A stretch of 23,545 nt of DNA, taken from the NCBI GenBank assembly GCA_028693885.1, contig JAQUUM010000002.1, positions 1 to 23,545 of the forward strand, written 5' to 3'. Position numbers and translations under genes: made by a program. The notes under the pieces are model-generated. The model was given only the letters and a program-made list of their open reading frames with translations, searched no databases and had not been told where the DNA came from. Shown here in pieces: positions 14,120-22,241 of this stretch; within the stretch, counting starts at the first letter, position 1, and each line of letters opens with the position of its first letter. The stretch is from Bacilli bacterium. Its GTDB lineage: Bacteria > Bacillota_I > Bacilli_A > ML615J-28 > CAG-698.

Positions 14120-16408
14120 ATGTATGCAAAAGTAATAGTAGATATACCAACCTCAATAATAAATGAAGAATTTGACTATATTATTCCAAATCAATTTGAA
14201 AAAATTTTAGAAATAGGCAGTAGAGTTTTAGTAGTTTTTGGTTTTAAAGAAACTATGGGGTTTGTTGTAGGAATAAGTGATACAACTGAATATCAAGGAG
14301 ATCTAAAAGAGATTGTTGATGTTTTAGATTTAGATGCTTCATTGACTATCGAACAAGTTGATCTAGCAAAAAAAATGAGTTTTGATCTTAATGTTAGTAG
14401 ATCTATTTGTTTAAATATGATGTTACCTGCTTTTTTAAAAGGGAAATACAAAAGATATATCAGGGTAATTAATACTAATCAGATTGATCAAAAACTTATT
14501 GAGGCCTTCAATAATAAATCAAAAATTTTACTTACAAAGGATTTACTTAAAGAATTTCCAGATATTAAAGAAGAGGTAAAAAAAGGAAATATAAGTTTTG
14601 AATATGAAGTTAATCAATACAAAGGTAAACAAAAACAAAAATATTATAATTATTCAAATACTAATTCTTTAGTACAACTAAGTACTAAAAAAACAGAGTG
14701 CTTGAATTACCTTAAGTTACATAAAGATGCATTGTTAGAAGAAATATGTGATTATGCTAATTGCAGTGCTGATTTAGTATTGAAACTTGAAAAAGAAGGT
14801 TATATTACAAGTTTTGTTAGAGATGAGGAAACTACTGAAAAGTCAATAATAGAAATTAGTTATGATTTCACACAAAATCAGTTAAAAAATAAGTGGTTAA
14901 AAAATGAAAAAAAACCAGCCTTATTGTTTTCGAATGATAATGAATATCGCCTTGATTTTTGTTTAGATGTTTGTCAAGAAAAAGCAAAAAAAGAAAAAAA
15001 GACAATGTTTATTGTTCCAACAATACTAGCATGTGAAGAATTAGAGATATTTTTGAAAGCTAGATTAAAGGGGTATAAAATTGTGTCTTTCAATAGCTCG
15101 GTATCTAAAAAAGAATTTTATGATAATTATATAAATTTGAAGAATGATTTAGTTGACATTGTTATAACTACGAGAGTAGGAATTTTTTTCCCAATTAATA
15201 AATTGGGTTTAATAATTATGATCAATGAAGAAGAAGGGAATTATATAAATGAATATGCGCCTAATTTTGATACTAAAGATATAATTGAATTTAGGGCTAA
15301 TTATAATAATGCTAAAATTTTATATGTTTCACCAACTCCGCTTATTGAAACGTACTACAAAGCAATAATGGGAAAATATACTTTACTAGAATATCAAAAA
15401 GATTTAGAGATCGATTATAAGATTATTAATATGAAAGATGAAATTCTTTCAAATAATAAGATAATTTCAAGACAACTGTTAGAAAAACTAAAAGAATGTT
15501 TATTATTAAAAAAACAAGCACTTTTAATTTTAAATAATAAGGGTTATAGTTCTCTTCTTACTTGTAGAAGTTGTGGGAAAGTATTAAGATGTCCAAAATG
15601 TGATATTCCACTTGTTTTATATAAAGAGAAAGGTTATGCTCAGTGTAGTTATTGTAATCATAAAGAAGCAAATTATGAAAAATGCCGTCATTGCGGTTCG
15701 GAAACTATTAGCAAACTAGGATTTGGATTAGAACAGGTAAGAGAAAAAATAATTGAACAATTTCCACAAGCTAAAATTTTGCAAATCGATAGCGATAATC
15801 TTAAAGCTTTTGATGACATAAAGCAAGCTCTCTTAGCAATTGAAGAGGGAACTGTTGATTTTATTATAGGAACTAATGTCATAACAAAAATGTTGAAAAA
15901 TAATAATATTCATGTTGTAGGCGTATTAAATGCTGATAATTTTTTAAACATGAATGATTATAATAGTTCTTTTTTAGTATATAGTTTAATTGCTAATTGT
16001 GCTATAAGGTATAGTGGTTCTTTATATGTACAAACTAATTATGAAGATAATGCTATTATAAAAAATGGCTGCCTTGCTAACTATAATAATTTCTTTAATG
16101 AAGAAATTAAAATAAGGAGAATGTTATCATATCCTCCATTTTTAGAGTTAAATAGAGTTTATATTAGAAGCGAGTACAAAAAAATGTATATATTTGCCAA
16201 TAGTTTTAAAAAACATTTTTTAGAGTTAGTTGAGGGAGAAAAAGATTGTCTTGGACCTGTTTATGTTAATAAATATAAAAGTGTACAGTTGTTATTAAAG
16301 CACAATGATCCTAAGGGAATAAATATGTTATTTAAAGAGATGTATAAAAAAAGTCTTGAAAGAAAAGTAGAACTTGTTTTCGAAAAAAATCCAAAGATGT
16401 TTAAGTAG
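14120..16408 (+). CDS. priA: Primosomal protein N' PriA, probably an ATPase-dead pseudohelicase
   Basis: PriA recognises abandoned replication forks and starts helicase reloading. The 762-residue protein keeps the family plan: an N-terminal 3' DNA-binding domain (YAKVIVDIP, EFDYIIPNQF, GFVVGI; about 1-100), a winged helix, a helicase-like core with an inserted zinc region, and a C-terminal domain. All eight zinc cysteines are present (C482, C485, C491, C494, C509, C512, C522, C525). The ATPase motifs are not. At the Walker A site (about 268-282), where GVTGSGKTE is expected, the sequence reads LFSNDNEYRL. The DEEH box is NEEE (369-372). GTQMIAKG is GTNVITKM (584-591), and QVAGRAGR is NCAIRYSG (626-633). 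The frame is uninterrupted, so this is a kept protein and not a decaying gene. AGGGAG sits eight bases before the ATG. fmt follows directly; def is absent between them. Confidence 0.9.
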   Translation: MYAKVIVDIPTSIINEEFDYIIPNQFEKILEIGSRVLVVFGFKETMGFVVGISDTTEYQGDLKEIVDVLDLDASLTIEQVDLAKKMSFDLNVSRSICLNMMLPAFLKGKYKRYIRVINTNQIDQKLIEAFNNKSKILLTKDLLKEFPDIKEEVKKGNISFEYEVNQYKGKQKQKYYNYSNTNSLVQLSTKKTECLNYLKLHKDALLEEICDYANCSADLVLKLEKEGYITSFVRDEETTEKSIIEISYDFTQNQLKNKWLKNEKKPALLFSNDNEYRLDFCLDVCQEKAKKEKKTMFIVPTILACEELEIFLKARLKGYKIVSFNSSVSKKEFYDNYINLKNDLVDIVITTRVGIFFPINKLGLIIMINEEEGNYINEYAPNFDTKDIIEFRANYNNAKILYVSPTPLIETYYKAIMGKYTLLEYQKDLEIDYKIINMKDEILSNNKIISRQLLEKLKECLLLKKQALLILNNKGYSSLLTCRSCGKVLRCPKCDIPLVLYKEKGYAQCSYCNHKEANYEKCRHCGSETISKLGFGLEQVREKIIEQFPQAKILQIDSDNLKAFDDIKQALLAIEEGTVDFIIGTNVITKMLKNNNIHVVGVLNADNFLNMNDYNSSFLVYSLIANCAIRYSGSLYVQTNYEDNAIIKNGCLANYNNFFNEEIKIRRMLSYPPFLELNRVYIRSEYKKMYIFANSFKKHFLELVEGEKDCLGPVYVNKYKSVQLLLKHNDPKGINMLFKEMYKKSLERKVELVFEKNPKMFK

Positions 16409-16416
16409 GTGATATT

Positions 16417-17349
16417 TTGAAAGTTATTTTTATGGGGACTCCTGAATTTGCTGTTAAAATTGTAGAAAAAATTTCTTTGAATCATGAGGTTGTCTTGGTG
16501 GTTACTCAGCCTGATAAATTAGCTGGCAGAAAGAATGAATTGATGGCTTCTGCAGTTAAAAAATGGGCTATAGATAAGAGAATACCTATATATCAACCTA
16601 CTAATATTAAAAAAGAATTTAATACTATATTGAATAATAAGTGTGATATAATTGTTACAGCAGCTTACGGACAAATTGTTCCAGACATTGTACTGAATCA
16701 CCCTAAATATAAAGCAATAAATGTGCATGCTTCTTTATTGCCTAAATATCGAGGAGGAGCTCCGATTCAAAAAGCTTTGCTTAATGGTGATGAAGTAACA
16801 GGAATAAGTATAATCTATATGACAAGCAAGATGGATGCTGGTGATATTATTATGCAAAAGTCGATTAAAATTGATGAAAATGATTATCAAAACAATTTAT
16901 TTGATAAGTTGGGTGATTTGGGGTCTATAATGATAAGCGAATGTTTAGAAAAAATTGAGAAAAATCTTGTTGAAACAGTTCCTCAAAACGAAGAGTTTGT
17001 ATCGTATGCTCCAAATATAAAAAAAGAAGATGAAAAAATTCTTTTTACAAAAAATGCATTTCAAATAAGAAATCAAGTTAGAGCACTTAATCCTAATCCT
17101 GGTTGCTATTTTGAGTTGGATGATAAAAAAATTAAAGTCTTTAAAGTTAATAGTTTATTAATAGAAAGCAAATATGAAAGCGGCCAAATTATAGATATTA
17201 AAAAAGATTCATTCTTTATAGCTTGCGCAGAACAAAGTGCTGTTGAAATATTAGAATTACAACTTGAGGGAAAAAAGAAAATGTCTGTTAGAGATTTTTT
17301 AAACGGAACGGGTAGAAATATTATTTTAAAAGATAAAAAAATTCAATAG
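16417..17349 (+). CDS. fmt: Methionyl-tRNA formyltransferase
   Basis: Fmt formylates initiator Met-tRNA using 10-formyl-tetrahydrofolate. The 310-residue protein starts MKVIFMGTPEFAV and contains the catalytic N102 and H104 in INVHASLLPKYRGGAPI and D140 in MDAGDI (E. coli N106, H108, D144). The C-terminal domain (about 205-310) is the tRNA-binding OB fold. The start is TTG at 16417. AGGTGAT (16407-16413) provides the ribosome binding site and the N-terminus begins exactly where the family does. priA lies eight bases upstream and pgpA follows after 13 bases. A peptide deformylase gene, usually next to fmt, is not in the window. Confidence 0.96.
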   Translation: MKVIFMGTPEFAVKIVEKISLNHEVVLVVTQPDKLAGRKNELMASAVKKWAIDKRIPIYQPTNIKKEFNTILNNKCDIIVTAAYGQIVPDIVLNHPKYKAINVHASLLPKYRGGAPIQKALLNGDEVTGISIIYMTSKMDAGDIIMQKSIKIDENDYQNNLFDKLGDLGSIMISECLEKIEKNLVETVPQNEEFVSYAPNIKKEDEKILFTKNAFQIRNQVRALNPNPGCYFELDDKKIKVFKVNSLLIESKYESGQIIDIKKDSFFIACAEQSAVEILELQLEGKKKMSVRDFLNGTGRNIILKDKKIQ

Positions 17350-17362
17350 AGGAGATTTGAAA

Positions 17363-17896
17363 ATGAAAAAAATTTATTTTTCAAGAGATGAAATGTACAG
17401 TTTGAATGTTGAAAGGTTGACAGAAAGAGGAGTAAAAATTGAAGACATTGCTATGATTGCCTATAAGCAACAAATCAAATATAATCCTAAAACAACTTTT
17501 GAATTATGTTTAGCTAGTGTTAAAAAAACTTTGTCGTATAGAGATATATTCCACATCGTTCAATTAAGTGTTGAAATTGATAGATTGACTGAGCAAGGAG
17601 GAATTTTTAGAGAGCCGATTCAGAGTATAATGAAAGATGATTTAGGCATGTTTGGAATAGATGAAATTTTAGGATTGAGTATAGCAGCTAACTATGGAGT
17701 TATTGGCCAAACAAATTTTGGAGATATTGATGTAAATAAACCTGGTATTGTTAAAGAGTTAAATGACCATGGTAAAAGTGAAAGTGAACAATGTCATACA
17801 TTTTTAGACGATGTAGTAGGAGCTATTGCTGCGGCTGCTTCAACAAGAGTTGCGCAAATCATAAGTGAAGAAGAAGCAACAAAGAAGGCTGAGTAA
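17363..17896 (+). CDS. pgpA: Phosphatidylglycerophosphatase A family protein (PgpA/YutG)
   Basis: PgpA-family enzymes remove phosphate from phosphatidylglycerol phosphate to give phosphatidylglycerol; the Bacillus member is YutG. The 177-residue protein shows the family blocks RDIFHIVQLSVEIDRL, DDLGMFGIDEILGLSIA, YGVIGQTNFGDID, KPGIV and, near the C-terminus, CHTFLDDVVGAIAAAA with conserved acidic residues. No clear hydrophobic membrane spans are seen apart from short amphipathic stretches, as in YutG. ATG 17363 is preferred to a TTG two codons earlier because GAGGAG (17349-17354) is at good spacing. The stop overlaps the next start by one base (TAATG), so it is coupled to the DUF2804 gene. 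The family call is firm; the reaction is inferred from the family. Confidence 0.83.
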   Translation: MKKIYFSRDEMYSLNVERLTERGVKIEDIAMIAYKQQIKYNPKTTFELCLASVKKTLSYRDIFHIVQLSVEIDRLTEQGGIFREPIQSIMKDDLGMFGIDEILGLSIAANYGVIGQTNFGDIDVNKPGIVKELNDHGKSESEQCHTFLDDVVGAIAAAASTRVAQIISEEEATKKAE

Positions 17897-18915
17897 TGGA
17901 CAATAAATTAACTGTAGGTAATTTATTAGACCAGCATGGGAAGTTAGTAGAAAAAGGTTATTCTAATAAATTAGTCAAAACATTTGAAAGAGAGCGAATC
18001 AAAGCTAGTAAAAGTAAAATTAAAGAGACAAATTTTTATTTTTTTGGTAATCAAGATTACGGGTTCTCTATTGAAATAAGTAATAATTTCTTTTATAAAT
18101 TAGCAGAAATTGGTTTTTATGATATTAAAAAGAATTTTAGGTTTTCTAAATCATACTATAAGTTTTTCGCGAGTAAAGATTTTTTTATTTCAGAAAGCGA
18201 TTCATCAGGTGAAAACTATTTTAAAAATAAAAAAATATTAGTAAGTATAAAAAATTTTGATAACTATAAAAAGATTTATGTTTCAGCAGAAAAATATGAT
18301 GGTAAAAATGACTTTGTATGTGATATTAAAGTTCTAAATGAAAATTCACAGGCAATTGTAGTTGCTTGCCCTTTTGAAGAAAAAAATCAATTTTGCTATT
18401 TCCAAAAAAGTTTTAACCATAAAAATGAAGGATTTTTAAGGATTGAAAACCAAATTTATGATGTACAGATTTTAAATACTTCTTTTAAGTGGATTAGATC
18501 AGTAATGCCTTATATGAGCAATTGCTTTTGGGCTAGTATAAGTGGAAAAATAGAGAAAGATTTATTTACAATTACATTAGGGGAAGGGATTTCTGATACA
18601 TCGTCTGCTAGTGAAAATATAATTTTCATAAATGAAAAAAGTTATAAAGTATGCAATGTTATTTTTAAAATTAAACTTGATGAAAGTGAAAATGAGATGT
18701 TATTAGATGAGTGGAAGATTTTATCTGATGATGGGATAGTCAATATTACTTTTAATCCGATTTTACTTACACATGTAAAAAATAATTATATTATAACAAG
18801 TAGAAAAAATTTAAAATTATTTGGTAAGTTTAGTGGCTTTATTAAATTAAATGATATAGGTTATCAAGTAAATGATTTTTTTGGTTTTATTGAGCGAAAT
18901 TCTTTAAGAGGATAA
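17896..18915 (+). CDS. DUF2804 family protein of unknown function
   Basis: The 339-residue protein resembles the DUF2804 family. The N-terminus carries GNLLDQHGKLVEKGYS, then a conserved Arg-rich stretch (FERERIKASKSKIKETNFYFF). The C-terminus ends with KLFGKFSGFIKLNDIGYQVNDFFGFIERN, like the family's GKFxGxxxLDDG...GFxE ending. There is no signal peptide or membrane span, and the rest is beta-rich with many Phe and Tyr. No catalytic residues can be named. It starts within the pgpA stop codon, and a role linked to membrane lipid metabolism is a possible but unproven inference from that. A galU promoter follows. I recognise the family from its ends only; the middle is poorly conserved. Confidence 0.65.
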   Translation: MDNKLTVGNLLDQHGKLVEKGYSNKLVKTFERERIKASKSKIKETNFYFFGNQDYGFSIEISNNFFYKLAEIGFYDIKKNFRFSKSYYKFFASKDFFISESDSSGENYFKNKKILVSIKNFDNYKKIYVSAEKYDGKNDFVCDIKVLNENSQAIVVACPFEEKNQFCYFQKSFNHKNEGFLRIENQIYDVQILNTSFKWIRSVMPYMSNCFWASISGKIEKDLFTITLGEGISDTSSASENIIFINEKSYKVCNVIFKIKLDESENEMLLDEWKILSDDGIVNITFNPILLTHVKNNYIITSRKNLKLFGKFSGFIKLNDIGYQVNDFFGFIERNSLRG

Positions 18916-18944
18916 ACTTGAATACAACTCGTGTTTTTTCAAGT
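18916..18944 (+). terminator. Weak hairpin after the DUF2804 gene
   Basis: ACTTGAA (18916-18922) pairs with TTCAAGT (18938-18944), with a few more pairs inside. There is no uninterrupted T-run after it (AGTTTACTTTT), so termination may be weak. Confidence 0.35.
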
Positions 18945-18946
18945 AG

Positions 18947-18975
18947 TTTACTTTTATAAAAAAATTTGGTATAAT
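18947..18975 (+). promoter_or_regulatory. Promoter of galU-argS
   Basis: TTTACT (18947-18952, four of six to TTGACA) and TATAAT (18970-18975) are separated by 17 bases. The start would be near 18982, leaving GGAGAAG (18994-19000) as ribosome binding site for galU. Confidence 0.7.
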
Positions 18976-19004
18976 AAGATATAATAATATTATGGAGAAG
19001 AGCA

Positions 19005-19892
19005 ATGATGAAAATTAAAAAAGCAGTTATTCCAGCTGCGGGGTATGGTACTAGGTTTTTACCGGCCACAAAAAGTCAACCTAAAGAGATGTTACCTATA
19101 GTTGATAAACCCACTATTCAGTATATTGTTGAAGAGGCAGTTAAGGCTGGAATTGAAGAAGTATTAATAATAACAAACCATCAAAAGCAGGCTATTGAAA
19201 ACCATTTTGATAGATCGCTTGAGTTGGAATATTTTCTTGAAAAAAATAATAAATTAGAAGAACTTGAAATGGTTCGAGATATAAGTAAATTAATAAACAT
19301 TCATTCGATAAGGCAAAAGGAAGCAAAGGGGCTAGGTAATGCTATTCTTTGCGCGAAATGTTTTGTTGGAGATGAGCCGTTTGCAATTTTGTTAGGTGAT
19401 GATATAATAGTAAATGACGAAAAACCAGTTCTAGCACAACTATGCGATACTTTTGAAAAGTATCAAAGCTCTGTTGTTGCTGTTCAACAAGTTGAAGCTA
19501 AAGATATCAGTAAATATGGGATTGTTAATCCTAGATATATAAATAATAAAGATGTAGAAGTAATCGATTTGGTAGAAAAACCAAATGTAGAAAATGCTCC
19601 GAGCGATCTTGCAATTTTGGGAAGATATATATTAACTCCTGAAATATTCAATATTCTTGAGACGCAAGCTCCAGGACATAATGGCGAAGTGCAACTAACT
19701 GATGCAATAAAAACATTACTTTTAAAAGAAAAAGTTTATGCTCATAAATTTGAAGGTAAATATTATGATGTTGGTAAAAAAATTGGTTTTTTAGAAGCTA
19801 ATATCGATTTTGCCTTGAAAAGAGATGATTTGAGAGAAGAATTTATGCAAATGCTAATGAAAAAAGTTGAGGATTATAAATTTGATAAATGA
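19005..19892 (+). CDS. galU: UTP-glucose-1-phosphate uridylyltransferase
   Basis: GalU (GtaB) makes UDP-glucose from UTP and glucose 1-phosphate, for glycolipids, polysaccharides or galactose use. The 295-residue nucleotidyltransferase contains the glycine-rich loop AAGYGTRFLPATKSQPKEML and the metal-binding LGDDIIV. KYGIVNP, LVEKP, GRYILTPEIF and NGEVQLTDAI are further family markers. A second ATG at 19008 is equally plausible as start; GGAGAAG is four to ten bases away depending on the choice. The stop codon overlaps the argS start region. galU beside argS is not a standard pairing that I know; the window does not contain a glycosyltransferase that would show the use of UDP-glucose. Confidence 0.95.
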   Translation: MMKIKKAVIPAAGYGTRFLPATKSQPKEMLPIVDKPTIQYIVEEAVKAGIEEVLIITNHQKQAIENHFDRSLELEYFLEKNNKLEELEMVRDISKLINIHSIRQKEAKGLGNAILCAKCFVGDEPFAILLGDDIIVNDEKPVLAQLCDTFEKYQSSVVAVQQVEAKDISKYGIVNPRYINNKDVEVIDLVEKPNVENAPSDLAILGRYILTPEIFNILETQAPGHNGEVQLTDAIKTLLLKEKVYAHKFEGKYYDVGKKIGFLEANIDFALKRDDLREEFMQMLMKKVEDYKFDK

Positions 19893-21519
19893 AATACTTT
19901 TGAAGATAAAAAATAAATTAAATAATATAATAGAAGAAAAAGGTATAAGTGAGGAAATAATTTTAGAAATTCCTAAAGAAGAAAGTAATGGGGATTATGC
20001 AACCAACTTAGCTTTAAAGTTGGCTAAAAGTTTAAAAAAACCGCCGATGGCAATTGCTCAAGAGATGGTTAAAGAATTTGATTTAAAAGATCTTCATCTC
20101 GATAAGATTGAAATAGCAAATCCTGGATTCATTAATTTCTTTTTGGATAAAAAATATCTTACAAACATTATTTTTAAAATTATCAATCTAAAAGACGATT
20201 ATGGAAAATTAAAAATTGGAGCTAATAAAAAAGTTAATATTGAATTTGTAAGTGCTAATCCGACTGGATATTTGCATATAGGGCACGGACGTGGTGCTGC
20301 CTATGGAGACTCACTATCAAGAATTTTTAAAAAAGTAGGTTATGAAGTAACTAAAGAACATTATGTTAATGATGCAGGAAATCAAATTAAAAATTTGGCG
20401 ATTTCAATTTACGAAAGATATAGAGAATTATTCGGCTATGTTCCTAAATTAGGGGATGACAGTTATTATGGACAAGAAATAATTGAGATAGCTAAGATGA
20501 TTAAAAAAGAAAAAAACGATGTATTTTTAGAAAATGAATGGTATGATTTTTTTAGAAATTATGGGACAAAGTTCTTATTAGAGGGCTTAAAAAAAGATTT
20601 AAAATCTTTTAATGTAGAATTTGATATATGGTTTTCTGAACAATCACTTTATGATAATGGTGAGGTAGAAGCTGCTTATAAAAAAATTAGTGAGTTAGGA
20701 CATACATATGAGGAAGGTGGTGCTACTTGGTTGAAGACTCAAGCTTTTGGTGATGAGAAAGACCGAGTATTAATCAAAAATGATAAAACATTAACGTATT
20801 TGATGCCTGATATTGCCTATCATTATAATAAAATTAGTAGAGGTTATGATTATTTGATTGATGTTTTAGGTGCTGATCATCATGGGTATATTAATAGATT
20901 AAAAGCATCAATAGCGATGCTAGGTAAAGATCCTAATATGCTTGATGTAGATATACTACAAATGGTTAGAGTGATTCAAAATAACGAAGAAATTAAAATG
21001 AGTAAAAGAAGTGGTAAAGCAATAACTTTGCATGACCTTATAGAAGAAGTTGGAACTGATGCATTAAGGTTTTTATATAGTTCAAAAGCCTTAAATACTC
21101 ATATGGATTTAGATTTAGATTTAGCATTAAAAAATTCTAATGAAAATCCTGTGTATTATGTTCAATATGCATATGCTAGAATTTGTAGTTTGTTTAAGGT
21201 GGCTGAAAATAGAGGAATAATTTATACTGGTGTATCTGAATTTGCTGATATTGATATAAAAAATATTGAAAAGATTGTTAAAGTGTTAATACAATATCCA
21301 AATTATATTGAAGAAGCAGCAATAAAAAGAAAGCCACATAAGTTAATTCAATATGCTTTAGAATTAGCAACTTGCGTGCATGCTTATTACAATGATGAAA
21401 AGATTATTACTGAAGATGAAGAAATGACGATTGAAAAAATGACTGTTTTTGAAGCTGTAAAAATTGTTTTAAAAGATTGCTTATCTCTAGTAGGGGTAGG
21501 AGTAAAAGAAAAAATGTGA
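19882..21519 (+). CDS. argS: Arginyl-tRNA synthetase
   Basis: ArgS attaches arginine to tRNA-Arg. The 545-residue class I synthetase has an N-terminal Add-1 domain (NGDYATNLALKLAKSL), the HIGH motif (132-135) inside NPTGYLHIGHGRGAAYGD, and KMSKRSGK (372-379). It ends with a helical anticodon-binding domain starting near YVQYAYARI. Upstream in-frame TTG 19867 is possible, but TTG 19882 is chosen: GAGG (19869-19872) lies nine bases upstream and the N-terminus then fits the family. The start lies 11 bases inside galU, so the genes are coupled. It ends at TGA, directly followed by a membrane protein gene. The window also carries a tRNA-Arg gene nearly 2 kb downstream. No T-box leader is present. 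Confidence 0.95.
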   Translation: MINEILLKIKNKLNNIIEEKGISEEIILEIPKEESNGDYATNLALKLAKSLKKPPMAIAQEMVKEFDLKDLHLDKIEIANPGFINFFLDKKYLTNIIFKIINLKDDYGKLKIGANKKVNIEFVSANPTGYLHIGHGRGAAYGDSLSRIFKKVGYEVTKEHYVNDAGNQIKNLAISIYERYRELFGYVPKLGDDSYYGQEIIEIAKMIKKEKNDVFLENEWYDFFRNYGTKFLLEGLKKDLKSFNVEFDIWFSEQSLYDNGEVEAAYKKISELGHTYEEGGATWLKTQAFGDEKDRVLIKNDKTLTYLMPDIAYHYNKISRGYDYLIDVLGADHHGYINRLKASIAMLGKDPNMLDVDILQMVRVIQNNEEIKMSKRSGKAITLHDLIEEVGTDALRFLYSSKALNTHMDLDLDLALKNSNENPVYYVQYAYARICSLFKVAENRGIIYTGVSEFADIDIKNIEKIVKVLIQYPNYIEEAAIKRKPHKLIQYALELATCVHAYYNDEKIITEDEEMTIEKMTVFEAVKIVLKDCLSLVGVGVKEKM

Positions 21520-21529
21520 GGTGAAAGAA

Positions 21530-22237
21530 ATGAAAAGTATTTTTAAGAAGTATTTGTGGTTGTTTGAGTGGATTGGTGCTGCCGTTATTTTAGCAATGGG
21601 AATTATTATTGTTGCTCAAAATGAGATTATTTATGTAATTGTAGGACTTGCTTTATTTATTTTAGGCGTTTTTAGAGTTGTTCCTTTGTTAAAAACAACA
21701 TCTGACAAGTTGCTAGCTTCAATATATTTTATTGAAATTTTAGCAAACGTTGCTATTGGTATTACTTTGATTGTTATTGGAGTAAAACAAACTACAGGTA
21801 TTGGGAAAACGTTAGGTTATTTAATGGGGTCGGTTTTATATTTGAGAGGATTGGTATATTTCTTTGCAAATATAATGCGCGATGAAGAAACTGATAAGAC
21901 TCAGTTTATTACAAGTGTTATTGTATTTACTTTGGGAACTATGGTTATTAGTGCTGGTCTTTTTGGAGCAGGAATTGATGCAAATGTTTTAGCTTGGATT
22001 GTTTTTGCAATTGCTGTTATCAGTGCTTTGTTCATAATTTTTAGTGGAGTAAAGAATTATCGAAACTATCGTTATGAATTTGCTTCTGAAAAAGTCACTA
22101 AGAAAAAGACTGTGAAAGAAAAGAAAGGTGTAGAACTACCTGCAGAGCAAAAAGATGAAGTTATAATTCCTGAAAAAGAGGAGAAGACTCCAGTTATTGA
22201 GCCTGAAGAGAAAGAAAAACCTAGTATTAATGCGTGA
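21530..22237 (+). CDS. Six-span membrane protein with charged C-terminal tail, DUF308/HdeD-like
   Basis: The 235-residue protein has about six hydrophobic segments (near 12-30, 33-53, 64-85, 95-113, 126-147 and 153-174). They are followed by a soluble, Lys/Glu/Pro-rich tail of about 60 residues (175-235). The paired short helices resemble DUF308/HdeD-type membrane proteins, but I claim that only weakly. No catalytic motif is visible. ATG 21530 is preferred to GTG 21521 because AGGTGA lies at 21519-21524, which overlaps the GTG and is well spaced from the ATG. It follows argS by ten bases and its last codon runs close to the M42 peptidase start, so it is part of that operon. Function is unknown; the charged tail suggests a cytosolic interaction partner (inference). 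Confidence 0.75.
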   Translation: MKSIFKKYLWLFEWIGAAVILAMGIIIVAQNEIIYVIVGLALFILGVFRVVPLLKTTSDKLLASIYFIEILANVAIGITLIVIGVKQTTGIGKTLGYLMGSVLYLRGLVYFFANIMRDEETDKTQFITSVIVFTLGTMVISAGLFGAGIDANVLAWIVFAIAVISALFIIFSGVKNYRNYRYEFASEKVTKKKTVKEKKGVELPAEQKDEVIIPEKEEKTPVIEPEEKEKPSINA

Positions 22238-22241
22238 TGTA

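Noticed and set aside
14120..16408. PriA gene as a pseudogene
   Set aside because: The frame is open over its full normal length, the zinc cysteines and DNA-binding domain are kept, and the ribosome binding site is good, so a functional non-ATPase protein fits better than decay.
19860..19890. A T-box or other amino-acid riboswitch controlling argS
   Set aside because: argS starts inside galU, so there is no leader to hold one.
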